Both the position numbers and the translations under genes were made by a program. Shown piece by piece: positions 56,400-64,000 of a DNA stretch of 64,000 nt (within the stretch, counting starts at the first letter, position 1; each line of letters opens with the position of its first letter). The stretch covers positions 182,306,361 through 182,370,360 of the forward strand of contig OY986436.1 of the NCBI GenBank assembly GCA_963920525.1, written 5' to 3'. Origin of the DNA: Dichetophora obliterata (lineage: Eukaryota > Arthropoda > Insecta > Diptera > Sciomyzidae). The notes below the pieces were generated by a model. That model was not told the origin of the DNA and did not search any database. It saw only the letters and a program-made list of their open reading frames with translations.

Positions 56400-56680
56400 A
56401 TTGCAGTGCAGCGTATCGTTGCTTGAGAAAATAAATGCCTTATGTCAAAATTTTCACCTTTGACCTTATTGAGAAAAAGGGGCTATAAATCAAAAGCTAG
56501 CGGAGCAATATTCTTTAGAATTGCATGCCTAATTGCAGACACATTTCCCAATAGATTACGAAATTTTTATGGACTTACCGCTATTTTTTAGAATTTATAG
56601 TCCCTTTTTCTTAATAATCTCAAAAGTGAACATTTTCATGTACTACATTTATTTTCTCAAGCGACGGTATGTAGTCGGAA
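56400..56680. repeat. Inverted repeat, ~75-bp arms
   Basis: CGTTGCTTGAGAAAATAAAT (56419) is mirrored by the complement of the segment ending near 56665, CGTCGCTTGAGAAAATAAAT. The arms go on to GAGAAAAAGGGGCTATAAAT against AAGAAAAAGGGACTATAAAT. Likely a small foldback MITE; TSD not identified. Confidence 0.7.
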
Positions 56681-56694
56681 GTGGTTCTATGTAA

Positions 56695-56830
56695 AGGGTA
56701 CTCGGTTCTGCACAATGGTTACTCGGATTAAATGACAGGTTATCGATTCTTAGGAATCAGGTAATCGGTTCTTATGACGGGTGACCGGTTCGTTGGTAAT
56801 CGGATAGCCGGTTCTAATGACGGATAATAC
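56695..56830. repeat. Degenerate GGTTA(C/T)TCGG-type tandem repeat
   Basis: About six imperfect units of 20-28 bp: ACTCGGTTCTG, ACTCGGATTAAATGACAGG, ATCGATTCTTAGGAATCAGG, ATCGGTTCTTATGACGGG, ACCGGTTCGTTGG, ATCGGATAGCCGGTTCTAAT. A decayed minisatellite. Confidence 0.65.
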
Positions 56831-57124
56831 TGTGCTCGCTTTTAAAAGATATAGGCATTAAAAGTTTGCCTCTTGCAGAGTATTTCTTAAAAATAAAGTG
56901 CTGATTGAGGTGTATCGAATTACAATTTTTTCGAATTTAACATTCTAAGAGGTCTCAAAAGTTGCATGGTGGTCAAGATCTACAAAAAAAATAAAGAGAA
57001 AAAAAGATGTCTTCCTCTTACACAAGGACAAAGTTGTTTTTTGAGAAAAATGGTAAAAAATAACGATCTATAAATGCTTTTTTTTTTTGTCAGTAAAACT
57101 ACATATATCTTAAAGCAAAATTAT

Positions 57125-58085
57125 ATACAGACTTTAACTAAGAATATCGCCAAACAAAATTAAACTCTCAATTTCTACCCTCATTGTCCTGTGTGAGAGA
57201 TACTCGAATCCAAAGGTACACTCGAAATAGCACAGAATTTTTTGATTGTTATCTGATTGTCTAAATGTTGGTGCTATTGATTGAAGTGTTTTCGTTTTCT
57301 TTAAATTTGGCGAATTAAATATTTGCATATTTTTCGCAAATGCGTTTTCTTGTTTTCGAGAAATGTATTTTGAATGCAATTTTATAAGTTTTTCAAAAAA
57401 ATTAAGACAAGGTTTTATATATTTTTGGCATCAGAAGTGGTACCGAAGATAATTTGTGAATTTGGATTCTTAAAATATTTCTGAACGAAACACTGTCTGA
57501 AAGTATTTTTTTAAAACACCAGGCTAAGACCACGATTCTTTTTTGTTTGAATTTTTTAAAAAAATTTTTCTGCTTAGCGTGATATTTATTATTTAGTCAA
57601 AACACCTCACCTCATCATTTACCAAAATCTTAAACTAAAATTTTGAGTTTCTGAGCCTGCCATTCGATGAGTCTCAATTGATTTAACAATTGCTTTTAAG
57701 ATGTGTTTTTAAAAAAAAGTAATAACCTTCAAGGAGATATCTGAAGAATTCAAAAAGCGAAAATTATTTTATCATTTCTGATGCCTGTGATATAAAGCCT
57801 TATATTAATTTTTTTCAAAAATTTGAAAAATTGCGTTCAAGTATGCTTTTCTCAAAAAACAGTAAATGCATAGGCAAAAAATGTGCACATTTTAAATACA
57901 CCGAATATAAGGAAAACGTTAACACTTTAATAAATATCGCTAAAATTAACACAATCAGGTAACAATAAAAAGTTCTGTGCTATTTCGCGTGTTTTTTAAG
58001 ATTCGAATATCCTTCACACAGGACACTGTGAGTAAAAATCCAGAGTGGCATCTTGTTTGGCGAGATATTGTTAAAGTCTATATTT
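57125..58085. mobile_element. Foldback element with ~360-bp inverted arms
   Basis: The left arm (about 57128-57485) and the right arm (about 57715-58082) are inverted copies. Shared words: AGACTTTAACWA, ATATCKCGCCAAACAA, TGTCCTGTGTGA, CGAAATAGCACAGAA, ATTGAGTGCAATTTT-like and GGCATCAGAARTG. Identity is perhaps 75-80% by eye, so it is old. No coding and no TSD found; ends approximate. Confidence 0.72.
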
Positions 58086-58089
58086 CATT

Positions 58090-58845
58090 TTTCATTTCGA
58101 AGTTTTTGATTCTGTAAGTCCAAATTCTTGTATTAATTTATTTATATAATTCTTTTGACTTATCAAATAGTTTCCGTGTTTGTCTTTTTCAATTTCCATT
58201 CTAAGGTAATGTTTAATTGGTCCCAAACTCTTCATACTAAAATTTTTACTTAAAGCTTCAAATGTTTACTTGTGACGAGTATGTCATCTACATGGGTGAA
58301 TTTCAAAACCAACGGCTTTTCTCTGTCCCAACTTTTTTCAGCCTTCTCTCTCAAAAAATAATCACAAAAAAAAAGATATCAAAATAATGTTGTAAAATAA
58401 AAACTTTATATATGTAATTAAGGCATTTGGAGTTAAGGTAAATTTCATCGTTTAACATTTATAAGCGATTATTTTCTCCCCTCTCTAATCTGTTTCATAG
58501 AAAAGAATTTGTCCCCACTCTTACCTGCAGTTGTTCAATATAGAAACAGAAAACGAAAAGAAAGATATATAAAAAGAATATGCATTGATTTGCGATGCCA
58601 ATATATATACTAAAGAGTTTTTGGTGTTTTTAATTGCTAAAGTTTACATAACAGTATTTTTTTGCAAAATTTTTGTTGTCTCGGCCCGTGTCTGGAGTGT
58701 TATGTTATACTTTATTTGCACTAATCTCTATTTCAGTTACTGATATGAAGTCAAGTGCATAACTGCTAGAAAATACAAGATTTATCGCTTTGAGTTTTAT
58801 TAAATAAGTGCCATTTCAAAGTGTTTATTTAAATAAAATTAGCAG
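58090..58845. other. AT-rich stretch upstream of the decayed gene
   Basis: No coding was seen. Any promoter of the decayed spliced gene at 58849 would lie here, but I recognise no TATA or initiator with confidence. Confidence 0.35.
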
Positions 58846-58848
58846 ATT

Positions 58849-59544
58849 ATGGTAAGTATAGATTTATATGTCAAGAGTGTTGTCGCCGATTTTGCGGTTT
58901 TGAATATCGATATAAAAAAAAGTGTTTGTTATTGATTGCTCAGATAGCTTTCAACTGTTTCTTATATTCTGAGCTTTTAATGCAGAATTTTTTTAACTAA
59001 ACTCTTACAAAATGGTTAAAAGTCCTGAGTGTTGTTTCAACACCAACGTCTATGCCGCCGAATTATTAAATTTTTAAATTTCATTATTAAAATTTTCAGC
59101 CTAAGATAGCTAAATTATCAAATGCTGAAACTCAGAAACGGTATCGGGAGAAAGTATAAGGAGAAATAAAAAAAAACAATGTAGTCATTGCATCGAAAAT
59201 ATTGAAGCGGTATAAATTAAAAGCAATAATGGGCTGCAAAATTAAAATATTATTTCACCTTTATCGAAAAAACGGTCAATAAAAATGAGTCAAGTTTATG
59301 CATTCTTCTTGTGAGATGATGTTAGCAGAGCTTCTGCAGGAAAAAAAGAAACTATTACTCGTGGCAAAAAGAAAAAACAAAAAAGATACTTGTGCGATAC
59401 AATGAAAATACTTTACAAGACCTTCAAAACGGAAAATGAAAAGCTTGCTATATCTTATACCACTTTTACAAGGCTTAAACCTTTTTGGATTAGTAAACCT
59501 GTGCATACTGATAGAAACACTTGTGCTTGCCAACAGCACGCTAG
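58849..59544 (+). pseudogene. Decayed spliced gene of an uncharacterised multi-copy protein family
   Basis: An ATG at 58849-58851 is followed at once by a strong 5' splice site (ATG|GTAAGTATA). A 248-bp intron with a T-rich ATTTTCAG acceptor ends at 59099. The next exon continues in frame: PKIAKLSNAETQKRYREK, a charged RYREK start typical of this family. A stop follows at 59157, and after a decayed stretch the plus strand reads VYAFF, then past a TGA (probably a mutated CGA) DDVSRASAGKKETITRGKKK, KQKRYLCDTMKILYKTFKTE and SYTTFTRLKPFW, DRNTCACQQHA. DDVSR..GKK...KQKR..L followed by F..L.P and C.C..H is an arthropod multi-copy protein pattern that I remember but cannot name. The frame is cut at 59545 by the LOA element. 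Confidence 0.6.
58852..59099 (+). other. Predicted intron directly after the start codon
   Basis: GTAAGT at 58852 and a polypyrimidine-like ATTTTCAG ending at 59099 bound a 248-bp intron. Joining the flanks places CCT AAG ATA directly behind ATG, in phase 0. Intron length is ordinary for flies. Confidence 0.6.
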
Positions 59545-59562
59545 GTTAGGTTAGGTTAAAGT
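59545..59562 (-). repeat. 3' tail of CCTAA units
   Basis: On the minus strand the element ends TTAACCTAACCTAACCTA, three to four CCTAA units. The relic at 29670-30976 ends with six. Microsatellite-like tails are usual for target-primed reverse transcription, but this unit happens to equal the arthropod telomere repeat. Confidence 0.85.
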
Positions 59563-59634
59563 GGCTGCCTCAAATTGAGACGCACTTAGGCCAATAAGGC
59601 CCATTGTGGTACCACAGGGGTTGATCTCCCTTCT

Positions 59635-60600
59635 CTATTCAAACCAGCTTGAGCTGTTCACAAAGCTTAGGATTCGGTATATCGATATTTCCGAGAGTTC
59701 TTCGAGGTCTCTGAAAAACCAGTTGTTTAGGTGAAGAAAACGTTTTTGAGCCAGCGCTGGGCAGGTGCAGAGAAGGTGTTCTGTAGATTCCACCTCCTCC
59801 TCATCTCTACAGCTTCTGCAGAAGTCGTTGTGGGGTATGTTTAATCTTTGAGCGTGCCTGCCAATAAGGCAGTGCCCTGTCAGGATCCCTATCATGGTGC
59901 CAATGTGTTCTCTACTAAGAGATATGAGTTCTTTTTAACGCTTCAGATTGAGTTTGGGCCAGATTTGCCGTGCTATATTACAAGTGTTACCTGCTGACCA
60001 TCTTTTGTTGGTGTTAATACAGGATAACTCATGTGTAAGGAGTTTACATGTGGTGAGAGGAATACCAAGGTTTTTCTTGTCTGAAGATAGTTGTTTGGTA
60101 GTACCTGTGCGAGCGAGTTCATCTGCTCTGCAGTTACCTAGAAAATCCCTATGTCCAGGAATCCAGCATAGGATAATTTTAAGCTGCTCTGCCATCTCGT
60201 TTAGAGATCTGCGGCAGTTGAAAACTGTTTCAGATGTTATTTCAACAGTTCCTAGGGCTTTCAGAGCGGCTTGACTGTCAGAAAGTATGCATATATCCAT
60301 GGAAGATATATCATTTTTCTGAAGCCAAGTTAACGCTTCATGTATAGCAGCGATTTCAGCTTGAAATACACTGCAATGGTCAGGGAGCCTGAAGGCTATA
60401 TTGATGTTTAATGTTTCTGAGTAGACTCCTCCACCTACTTTGCCATCTAGTTTTGATCCATCCGTAAAGATCTCAATGACATTGTGAGGTGAACGGTTTT
60501 CTTGTTCCCACTCTTCTCGAGAGGGAATGGATACATCGAACTTCCTCTCAAAGAGTAGTTTTTGTGTGATGTAGTCAATGGACATAAGGAGGGAGAAATT
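59635..60600 (-). pseudogene. LOA ORF2 C-terminal part: RNase H and Cys/His motif
   Basis: The 216-codon frame 60585-59935 holds an RNase H domain: EIFTDGSKLDGKVGGGVYSE (first Asp), FQAEIAAIHEAL (Glu), CILSDSQAALKAL (second Asp) and WIPGHRDFLGNCRADELAR (His/Asp), so all catalytic positions are present. It ends at a TAA (59935-59937) where the sister copy near 29755 has a TCA serine codon. The same frame continues to 59635: MIGILTGHCLIGRHAQRLNI and CRSCRDEEEVESTEHLLCTC, the Cys-rich C-terminal motif of such elements. The domain degrades the RNA template during cDNA synthesis (family knowledge). At its 5' side a one-base shift near 60600 separates it from the RT frame. Confidence 0.88.
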
Positions 60601-63220
60601 TTCTGATACAAGAATGTCCTAGTGTACCTTCTTTCCACTGGGAGGTGGCTACTAGGCGGATGGCTGTATTAGCGGCCATCTGTTTAGCTAGGATGTCAAG
60701 TGGTGTAAGATGGAGCATTGTGTCTAATGCGTCTGTCGGAGTGGTTCTTAGGGCTCCGCTAATGCACAGTTCAGCTGATCTTTGAACTTTACGGAGAAGG
60801 TTGTGGTGAGTCTGTTTTTCGAGTGCATGCCACCAGACAATAGCACCATATAGCAATATTGGCCTTACAACTGCTGTATAAAGCCAGTGAGTAGCACTTG
60901 GCTGTAAACCCCATTTGCTACCCACCGCCTTTTTGCAAGAGTATAGGGCAATGTTCGCTTTTTTGGCTCTTTCGAGCAGATTGGGCTTCCAGTTTAGTTT
61001 CCTATCCAGTATAAGGCCCAGGTATTTTGCTTGATCTGAGAAGATAAGACTTGTATTTCCCAGTTTTGGAGGGCTAATTTGAGGTACATTGTGTTTTCTT
61101 GTGAAAACTACTAACTCAGTTTTATTAGGATTAACGCTGAGCCCACAGCTGATAGTCCAGTTGACAAGAGTATTTAGGCAGTTTTGCATAATGTCTCGGA
61201 GAGTAGATATATATTTTCCAGAGGTAACAATAGCAACGTCATCGGCATAAGCTATCACCCTGCACCCCTCTAGTTCTAGTTTGCCTAGCAGTTCTTTCAC
61301 TGCTAAATTCCAGAGTAGAGGCGATAGAACCCCTCCCTGAGGGGTTCCTCTTGGTACAGATCTTAGCGTGGATGCCGCTCCAAATTTTGCACTTATAATC
61401 CTGCCAACTAGCATTTGGTTTATGAGTGCTATCAGCGCGGCATCCACCCCAAGCTCCGTCAGCGCACTGGTGATGGCCCCTGCCTCGACGTTATTAAAGG
61501 CTCCTTCTATATCAATAAAAGCTATCATTGTATATTCCTTCAGATAGAGGGCTTTTTCAATGATGGAGATTATGGAGTGGAGAGCTGTTTCCACTGATTT
61601 GCCTTTGGTGTAAGCATGTTGAGCTAGAGATAATGGCTTCTTTTCTATCATGGATCTCAAGTGAATATCAATTAATCTCTCGAGGATTTTTAGAAGAAAA
61701 GATGAGAGACTAATTAGTCTGAGGTCTTTTGGGTTTACGTGTGAGCTTTTTCCTGCCTTAGGTATAAAGATAACCTTCACATTACGCCATAGCTGGGGAA
61801 TGTGGTTTAGGTCAAGGCAGCTTTGGTAGATCAGCAAAAGCCGCTCCTTAATGATGTCATACGACTTTTGGATTTCAATGGGGGCTATACCATCTGGTCC
61901 TGGTGACTTAAATGGTTTGAAGCTGCTGATTGCCCATTCGAGATTTGTTTGCGAGAGTATTTCTAGAGATCTGTTCACAGGTGGTAACTGATATACCTGG
62001 ATTGGATCGTTGTATATCTCTGAACATCCCGGAAAGTGGGTTTCTACTAAAACGTTCAGAGATTCTTCACTGCTTGTGGTCCAAGTACCATCTTCTTTTT
62101 TCATGAAGCTTGGATTGGAGGGAGCCTTAGCTAGAATTTTCCTGAGCCTTGACGCCTCAAAAGTCTGTGATATATTTTCACAGAAGGTCCTCCAGGACTG
62201 TCTTTGTGCTTTTCGTAGTTCATATTTATATTCCTTGAGGGCTATTTTATAATATGACCACGTATCTGTAGATCTTGTGGTCTTTGCCCTGTTGAAAAGT
62301 TTTCTGGTCTTTTTCCGGAGATCTTCTAGTCCCTTATTCCACCAAGGAGGCTTTTGCTTCCCCCTCAATGTTTTTAGCGGACAAGCAGTATCTAGAGCTT
62401 TATTTAGCGATTTAGTGAGACTATTAACTAAGTTGTCTAAAGATTGTTTATTGGAAGGCCGATTAGTTGGTCCAATTGAGAGATCTGTATTTAAGGAATT
62501 TATATAAAGATCCCAATTGGTTTGTTTAAGATTGCGAAATTCGCATGATCTCGAGTCAAAGTTATCAACATCAAAGAGAATATATCTATGGTCTGAGAAG
62601 GAGTGTTCATTAGAAACTCTCCAGTTTTTTACCCTATTAGATATATGGACAGAGGCAAGGGTAATATCCAGAACCTCCTGTCTATTACTTATAATGAAGG
62701 TGGGTTCATTACCTATATTGCATATATTAAGATTAGTTGTGAGGATGAAGTCAAGTAGAAACTCACCCCGTTTGTTGGTGTCTGAGCTAAACCAGATCAC
62801 ATGATGAGCATTTGCATCGCACCCGATAATAAGGCCCTTTGCTTTTGATGCTGCATTGGAAACTAAATTTTTAAAGTTGTCTTCTGGGAGGACTTCGTGG
62901 TCGTGTGCGAGGTATGCTGAGACGAGCCACAAGCTGTTCTGGCCCATCTCGACGCTTATAGCCACGGTGTCTTTGTTACTGAAATTAGAGAGAGTAAATA
63001 CACTCAGGTTTTTCTTAATTAAAATACACGCTCTTGGATTACCTTGTGATTTAGTATACACAAGCGTGTATGCTGGAGTCCTGAGTCCGCATACCAGGCC
63101 ACAGACTACCCATGGCTCCTGGATCAGGACGATGTCATCTCCATCTTTGCTGAGACGGATTATAAGGCTGGCGGACGCAGCCTTGGAGTGGTGTAGGTTA
63201 ATTTGAACTACCTTCAGCAT
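60575..63220 (-). CDS. LOA ORF2: AP-type endonuclease and reverse transcriptase (881 codons)
   Basis: The start ATG at 63220 gives MLKVVQINLHHSKAASA. Residues 1-220 form the AP endonuclease: QEPW (34-37), GCDANAHH (133-140) and SDHR (209-212). A linker has KKEDGTWTTSSEES (about 374-387). RT blocks: SPGPDGIAP (439-447), LISLSSFLLKILERLID, AFIDIEGAFNNV (567-578), GTPQGGVLSPLLWNLAV (625-641) and the catalytic YADD (658-661), then NPNKTELVVF and a YLGLILDRKLNWKP thumb block. The endonuclease nicks target DNA and RT copies the element RNA there. The frame ends FLPPYVH at 60575 after a shift; intact relatives continue into RNase H. The start overlaps the ORF1 end by 23 nt. Confidence 0.93.
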   Translation of the reverse strand: MLKVVQINLHHSKAASASLIIRLSKDGDDIVLIQEPWVVCGLVCGLRTPAYTLVYTKSQGNPRACILIKKNLSVFTLSNFSNKDTVAISVEMGQNSLWLVSAYLAHDHEVLPEDNFKNLVSNAASKAKGLIIGCDANAHHVIWFSSDTNKRGEFLLDFILTTNLNICNIGNEPTFIISNRQEVLDITLASVHISNRVKNWRVSNEHSFSDHRYILFDVDNFDSRSCEFRNLKQTNWDLYINSLNTDLSIGPTNRPSNKQSLDNLVNSLTKSLNKALDTACPLKTLRGKQKPPWWNKGLEDLRKKTRKLFNRAKTTRSTDTWSYYKIALKEYKYELRKAQRQSWRTFCENISQTFEASRLRKILAKAPSNPSFMKKEDGTWTTSSEESLNVLVETHFPGCSEIYNDPIQVYQLPPVNRSLEILSQTNLEWAISSFKPFKSPGPDGIAPIEIQKSYDIIKERLLLIYQSCLDLNHIPQLWRNVKVIFIPKAGKSSHVNPKDLRLISLSSFLLKILERLIDIHLRSMIEKKPLSLAQHAYTKGKSVETALHSIISIIEKALYLKEYTMIAFIDIEGAFNNVEAGAITSALTELGVDAALIALINQMLVGRIISAKFGAASTLRSVPRGTPQGGVLSPLLWNLAVKELLGKLELEGCRVIAYADDVAIVTSGKYISTLRDIMQNCLNTLVNWTISCGLSVNPNKTELVVFTRKHNVPQISPPKLGNTSLIFSDQAKYLGLILDRKLNWKPNLLERAKKANIALYSCKKAVGSKWGLQPSATHWLYTAVVRPILLYGAIVWWHALEKQTHHNLLRKVQRSAELCISGALRTTPTDALDTMLHLTPLDILAKQMAANTAIRLVATSQWKEGTLGHSCIRKFLPPYVH

Positions 63221-64000
63221 TTGAGCTTCTAGTAGCTAAATCAACCTCCACCACAGTTGTGTCAGAGTCCTCGTCTGATTTAAGAAGGCTATCCTCCAAT
63301 GAGGATAGCCGAAATGTGCGTGCCAGTTCCATCACGGAGCTTACGCCCTCCGGTTCTAGCACAGGGGGGCAGGTTTGAGAAGATGGTGCGTTTTTAATTG
63401 CTTTGGAAGCCTGCTCTTCCTCCAATAACGCCTCATCTTTTTTGTAGACCCTTAGTTCTATGGATGAGAAACCATAGTCTACCACGAAACCTTTGGATGA
63501 CAAGAGAGCCAGGGACTCCTGGTTGATAACAAATGTTACCGACCTAAAGTCCCCCTTCGGCTCATCAACCCGTGTCACCTTCCAGTTTGCTGTTGGTAGG
63601 CCATGATTTCCCAACCTTATTGTCTCAAGGATTATTTGAGGGTCAGAGTGTTCGGCTGGGACCCGGGAACGCACCCTTGGTCTGTTTGGGATCAGATCCC
63701 TATCAATGACCGCGAGATTCGCGCCCGGCCATACCTCACCGTTCCTTGAGATTGCGATCTTATACAGATCTAGAGACCTTTGGTCAGCACATGCGATCCG
63801 CTTCACATGGCCTTGATGCCATCCACTGTCGCGACAAGAAGGGCCTCTGCCGGGAAACTCCTTCATAATCGGAATGAAGATAGTGGCCAGTTTTCCCACT
63901 ACCTTCCTCCATTTTTCAGGCGTGATGCTGCCGTCTGGGTCGCTTCTGTCAATCACCGCAATGGTAATTTGTCCAGCCGCGATTTCACTAAATAGTTTAG
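63198..64000 (-). CDS. LOA ORF1, C-terminal part (DUF4780-like), cut by window edge
   Basis: The minus-strand frame is open from the window edge to a TAA at 63198-63200, about 265 codons. Reading ITPEKWRKVVGKLATIFIPI, then SGWHQGHVKRIACADQRSLD, RPRVRSRVPAEHSDPQIILE, LPTANWKVTRVDEP and a YGFSSIELRVYK block, it fits the DUF4780-type domain common in ORF1 proteins of LOA-clade elements in insects. ORF1 proteins bind the element RNA as chaperones (family knowledge). The tail after about codon 190 is acidic and Ser-rich (DEDSDTTVVEVD). No zinc knuckles were seen. The true start lies outside the window. It overlaps the ORF2 start by 23 nt in another frame. Confidence 0.85.
   Translation of the reverse strand, partial: KLFSEIAAGQITIAVIDRSDPDGSITPEKWRKVVGKLATIFIPIMKEFPGRGPSCRDSGWHQGHVKRIACADQRSLDLYKIAISRNGEVWPGANLAVIDRDLIPNRPRVRSRVPAEHSDPQIILETIRLGNHGLPTANWKVTRVDEPKGDFRSVTFVINQESLALLSSKGFVVDYGFSSIELRVYKKDEALLEEEQASKAIKNAPSSQTCPPVLEPEGVSSVMELARTFRLSSLEDSLLKSDEDSDTTVVEVDLATRSSNAEGSSN

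Larger units (their letters stand above)
59545..64000 (-). mobile_element. LOA-type non-LTR retrotransposon, near full length
   Basis: A minus-strand element running from beyond the right edge to a CCTAA-type tail at 59545-59562. It contains ORF1 (part), ORF2 with endonuclease, RT and RNase H, a Cys/His C-terminus, a short 3' region (ACCACAATGGGCCTTATTGG) and the tail. ORF1 with a DUF4780-like region plus APE endonuclease, RT and RNase H is the LOA-clade layout. Only two lesions break ORF2 (a frameshift near 60600 and a TAA at 59935-59937), so it is young. It has inserted into the exon of the decayed gene that ends at 59544. Confidence 0.9.

Noticed and set aside
59276..59539. 87-codon minus-strand ORF
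   Set aside because: It is the antisense shadow of the plus-strand decayed exon, which has recognisable motifs.

Overview
This is a eukaryotic window, most likely from a higher fly (brachyceran Diptera). I suspect a tephritid-type fruit fly, but species level is inference. It is AT-rich, has many homopolymer runs, no operons and no intact host gene. The diagnostic content is mobile DNA: LOA-, Jockey/CR1- and RTE-type non-LTR retrotransposons, mariner/Tc1, hAT, PIF/Harbinger and P-like DNA elements, and a tRNA-headed SINE whose body resembles one I associate with dipteran genomes. The only sign of a spliced gene is a decayed one at 58849-59544.

Layout. 1-1560: relic of a non-LTR reverse transcriptase, then a hAT transposase relic. 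1850-2860: four copies of a 16-bp motif. 3350-4010 (minus): 3' end of a Jockey/CR1-type element. 6214-7595: a hAT MITE and a P-like MITE, each with a perfect 8-bp target-site duplication (TSD). 8051-9197: foldback element. 9250-14340 (plus): a 5'-truncated non-LTR element cut by three separate insertions: a nest of small MITEs (9411-9995), a TTAA-flanked element (11536-12546) and a deleted mariner-like element (13110-13836). 15606-16875: internally deleted hAT element. 17755-19617 (plus): second Jockey/CR1-type copy. 19698-20566: Tc1-like foldback. 22245-23290 (minus): LOA-like relic carrying a 183-bp MITE. 29670-30976 (plus): LOA 3' relic split by an 845-bp element that holds a hairpin minisatellite. 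35941-44286: an 8.3-kb unit bounded by P-like ends and filled with a hAT element, a SINE head, a GC-rich MITE and a 2.1-kb foldback. 45860-48415: mariner relic joined to an RTE-type copy. 48610-49891: element built from AATAAGGCCCC repeats. 50650-51170: Harbinger relic. 54075-58085: TTA-flanked MITE, hairpins, a SINE with a 12-bp TSD and another foldback. 59545 to the end (minus): a nearly complete LOA-type retrotransposon (ORF1 part, endonuclease-RT, RNase H, C-terminal Cys/His motif), inserted into the exon of the decayed gene.

How the parts relate. The window records successive insertions, and many older sequences can be read through once younger inserts are mentally removed. Most boundaries rest on terminal inverted repeats (TIRs) plus TSDs read directly from the sequence. 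Superfamily names rest on TSD length and terminal motif, and are less certain. Stretches not listed show AT-rich sequence in which I see no gene.
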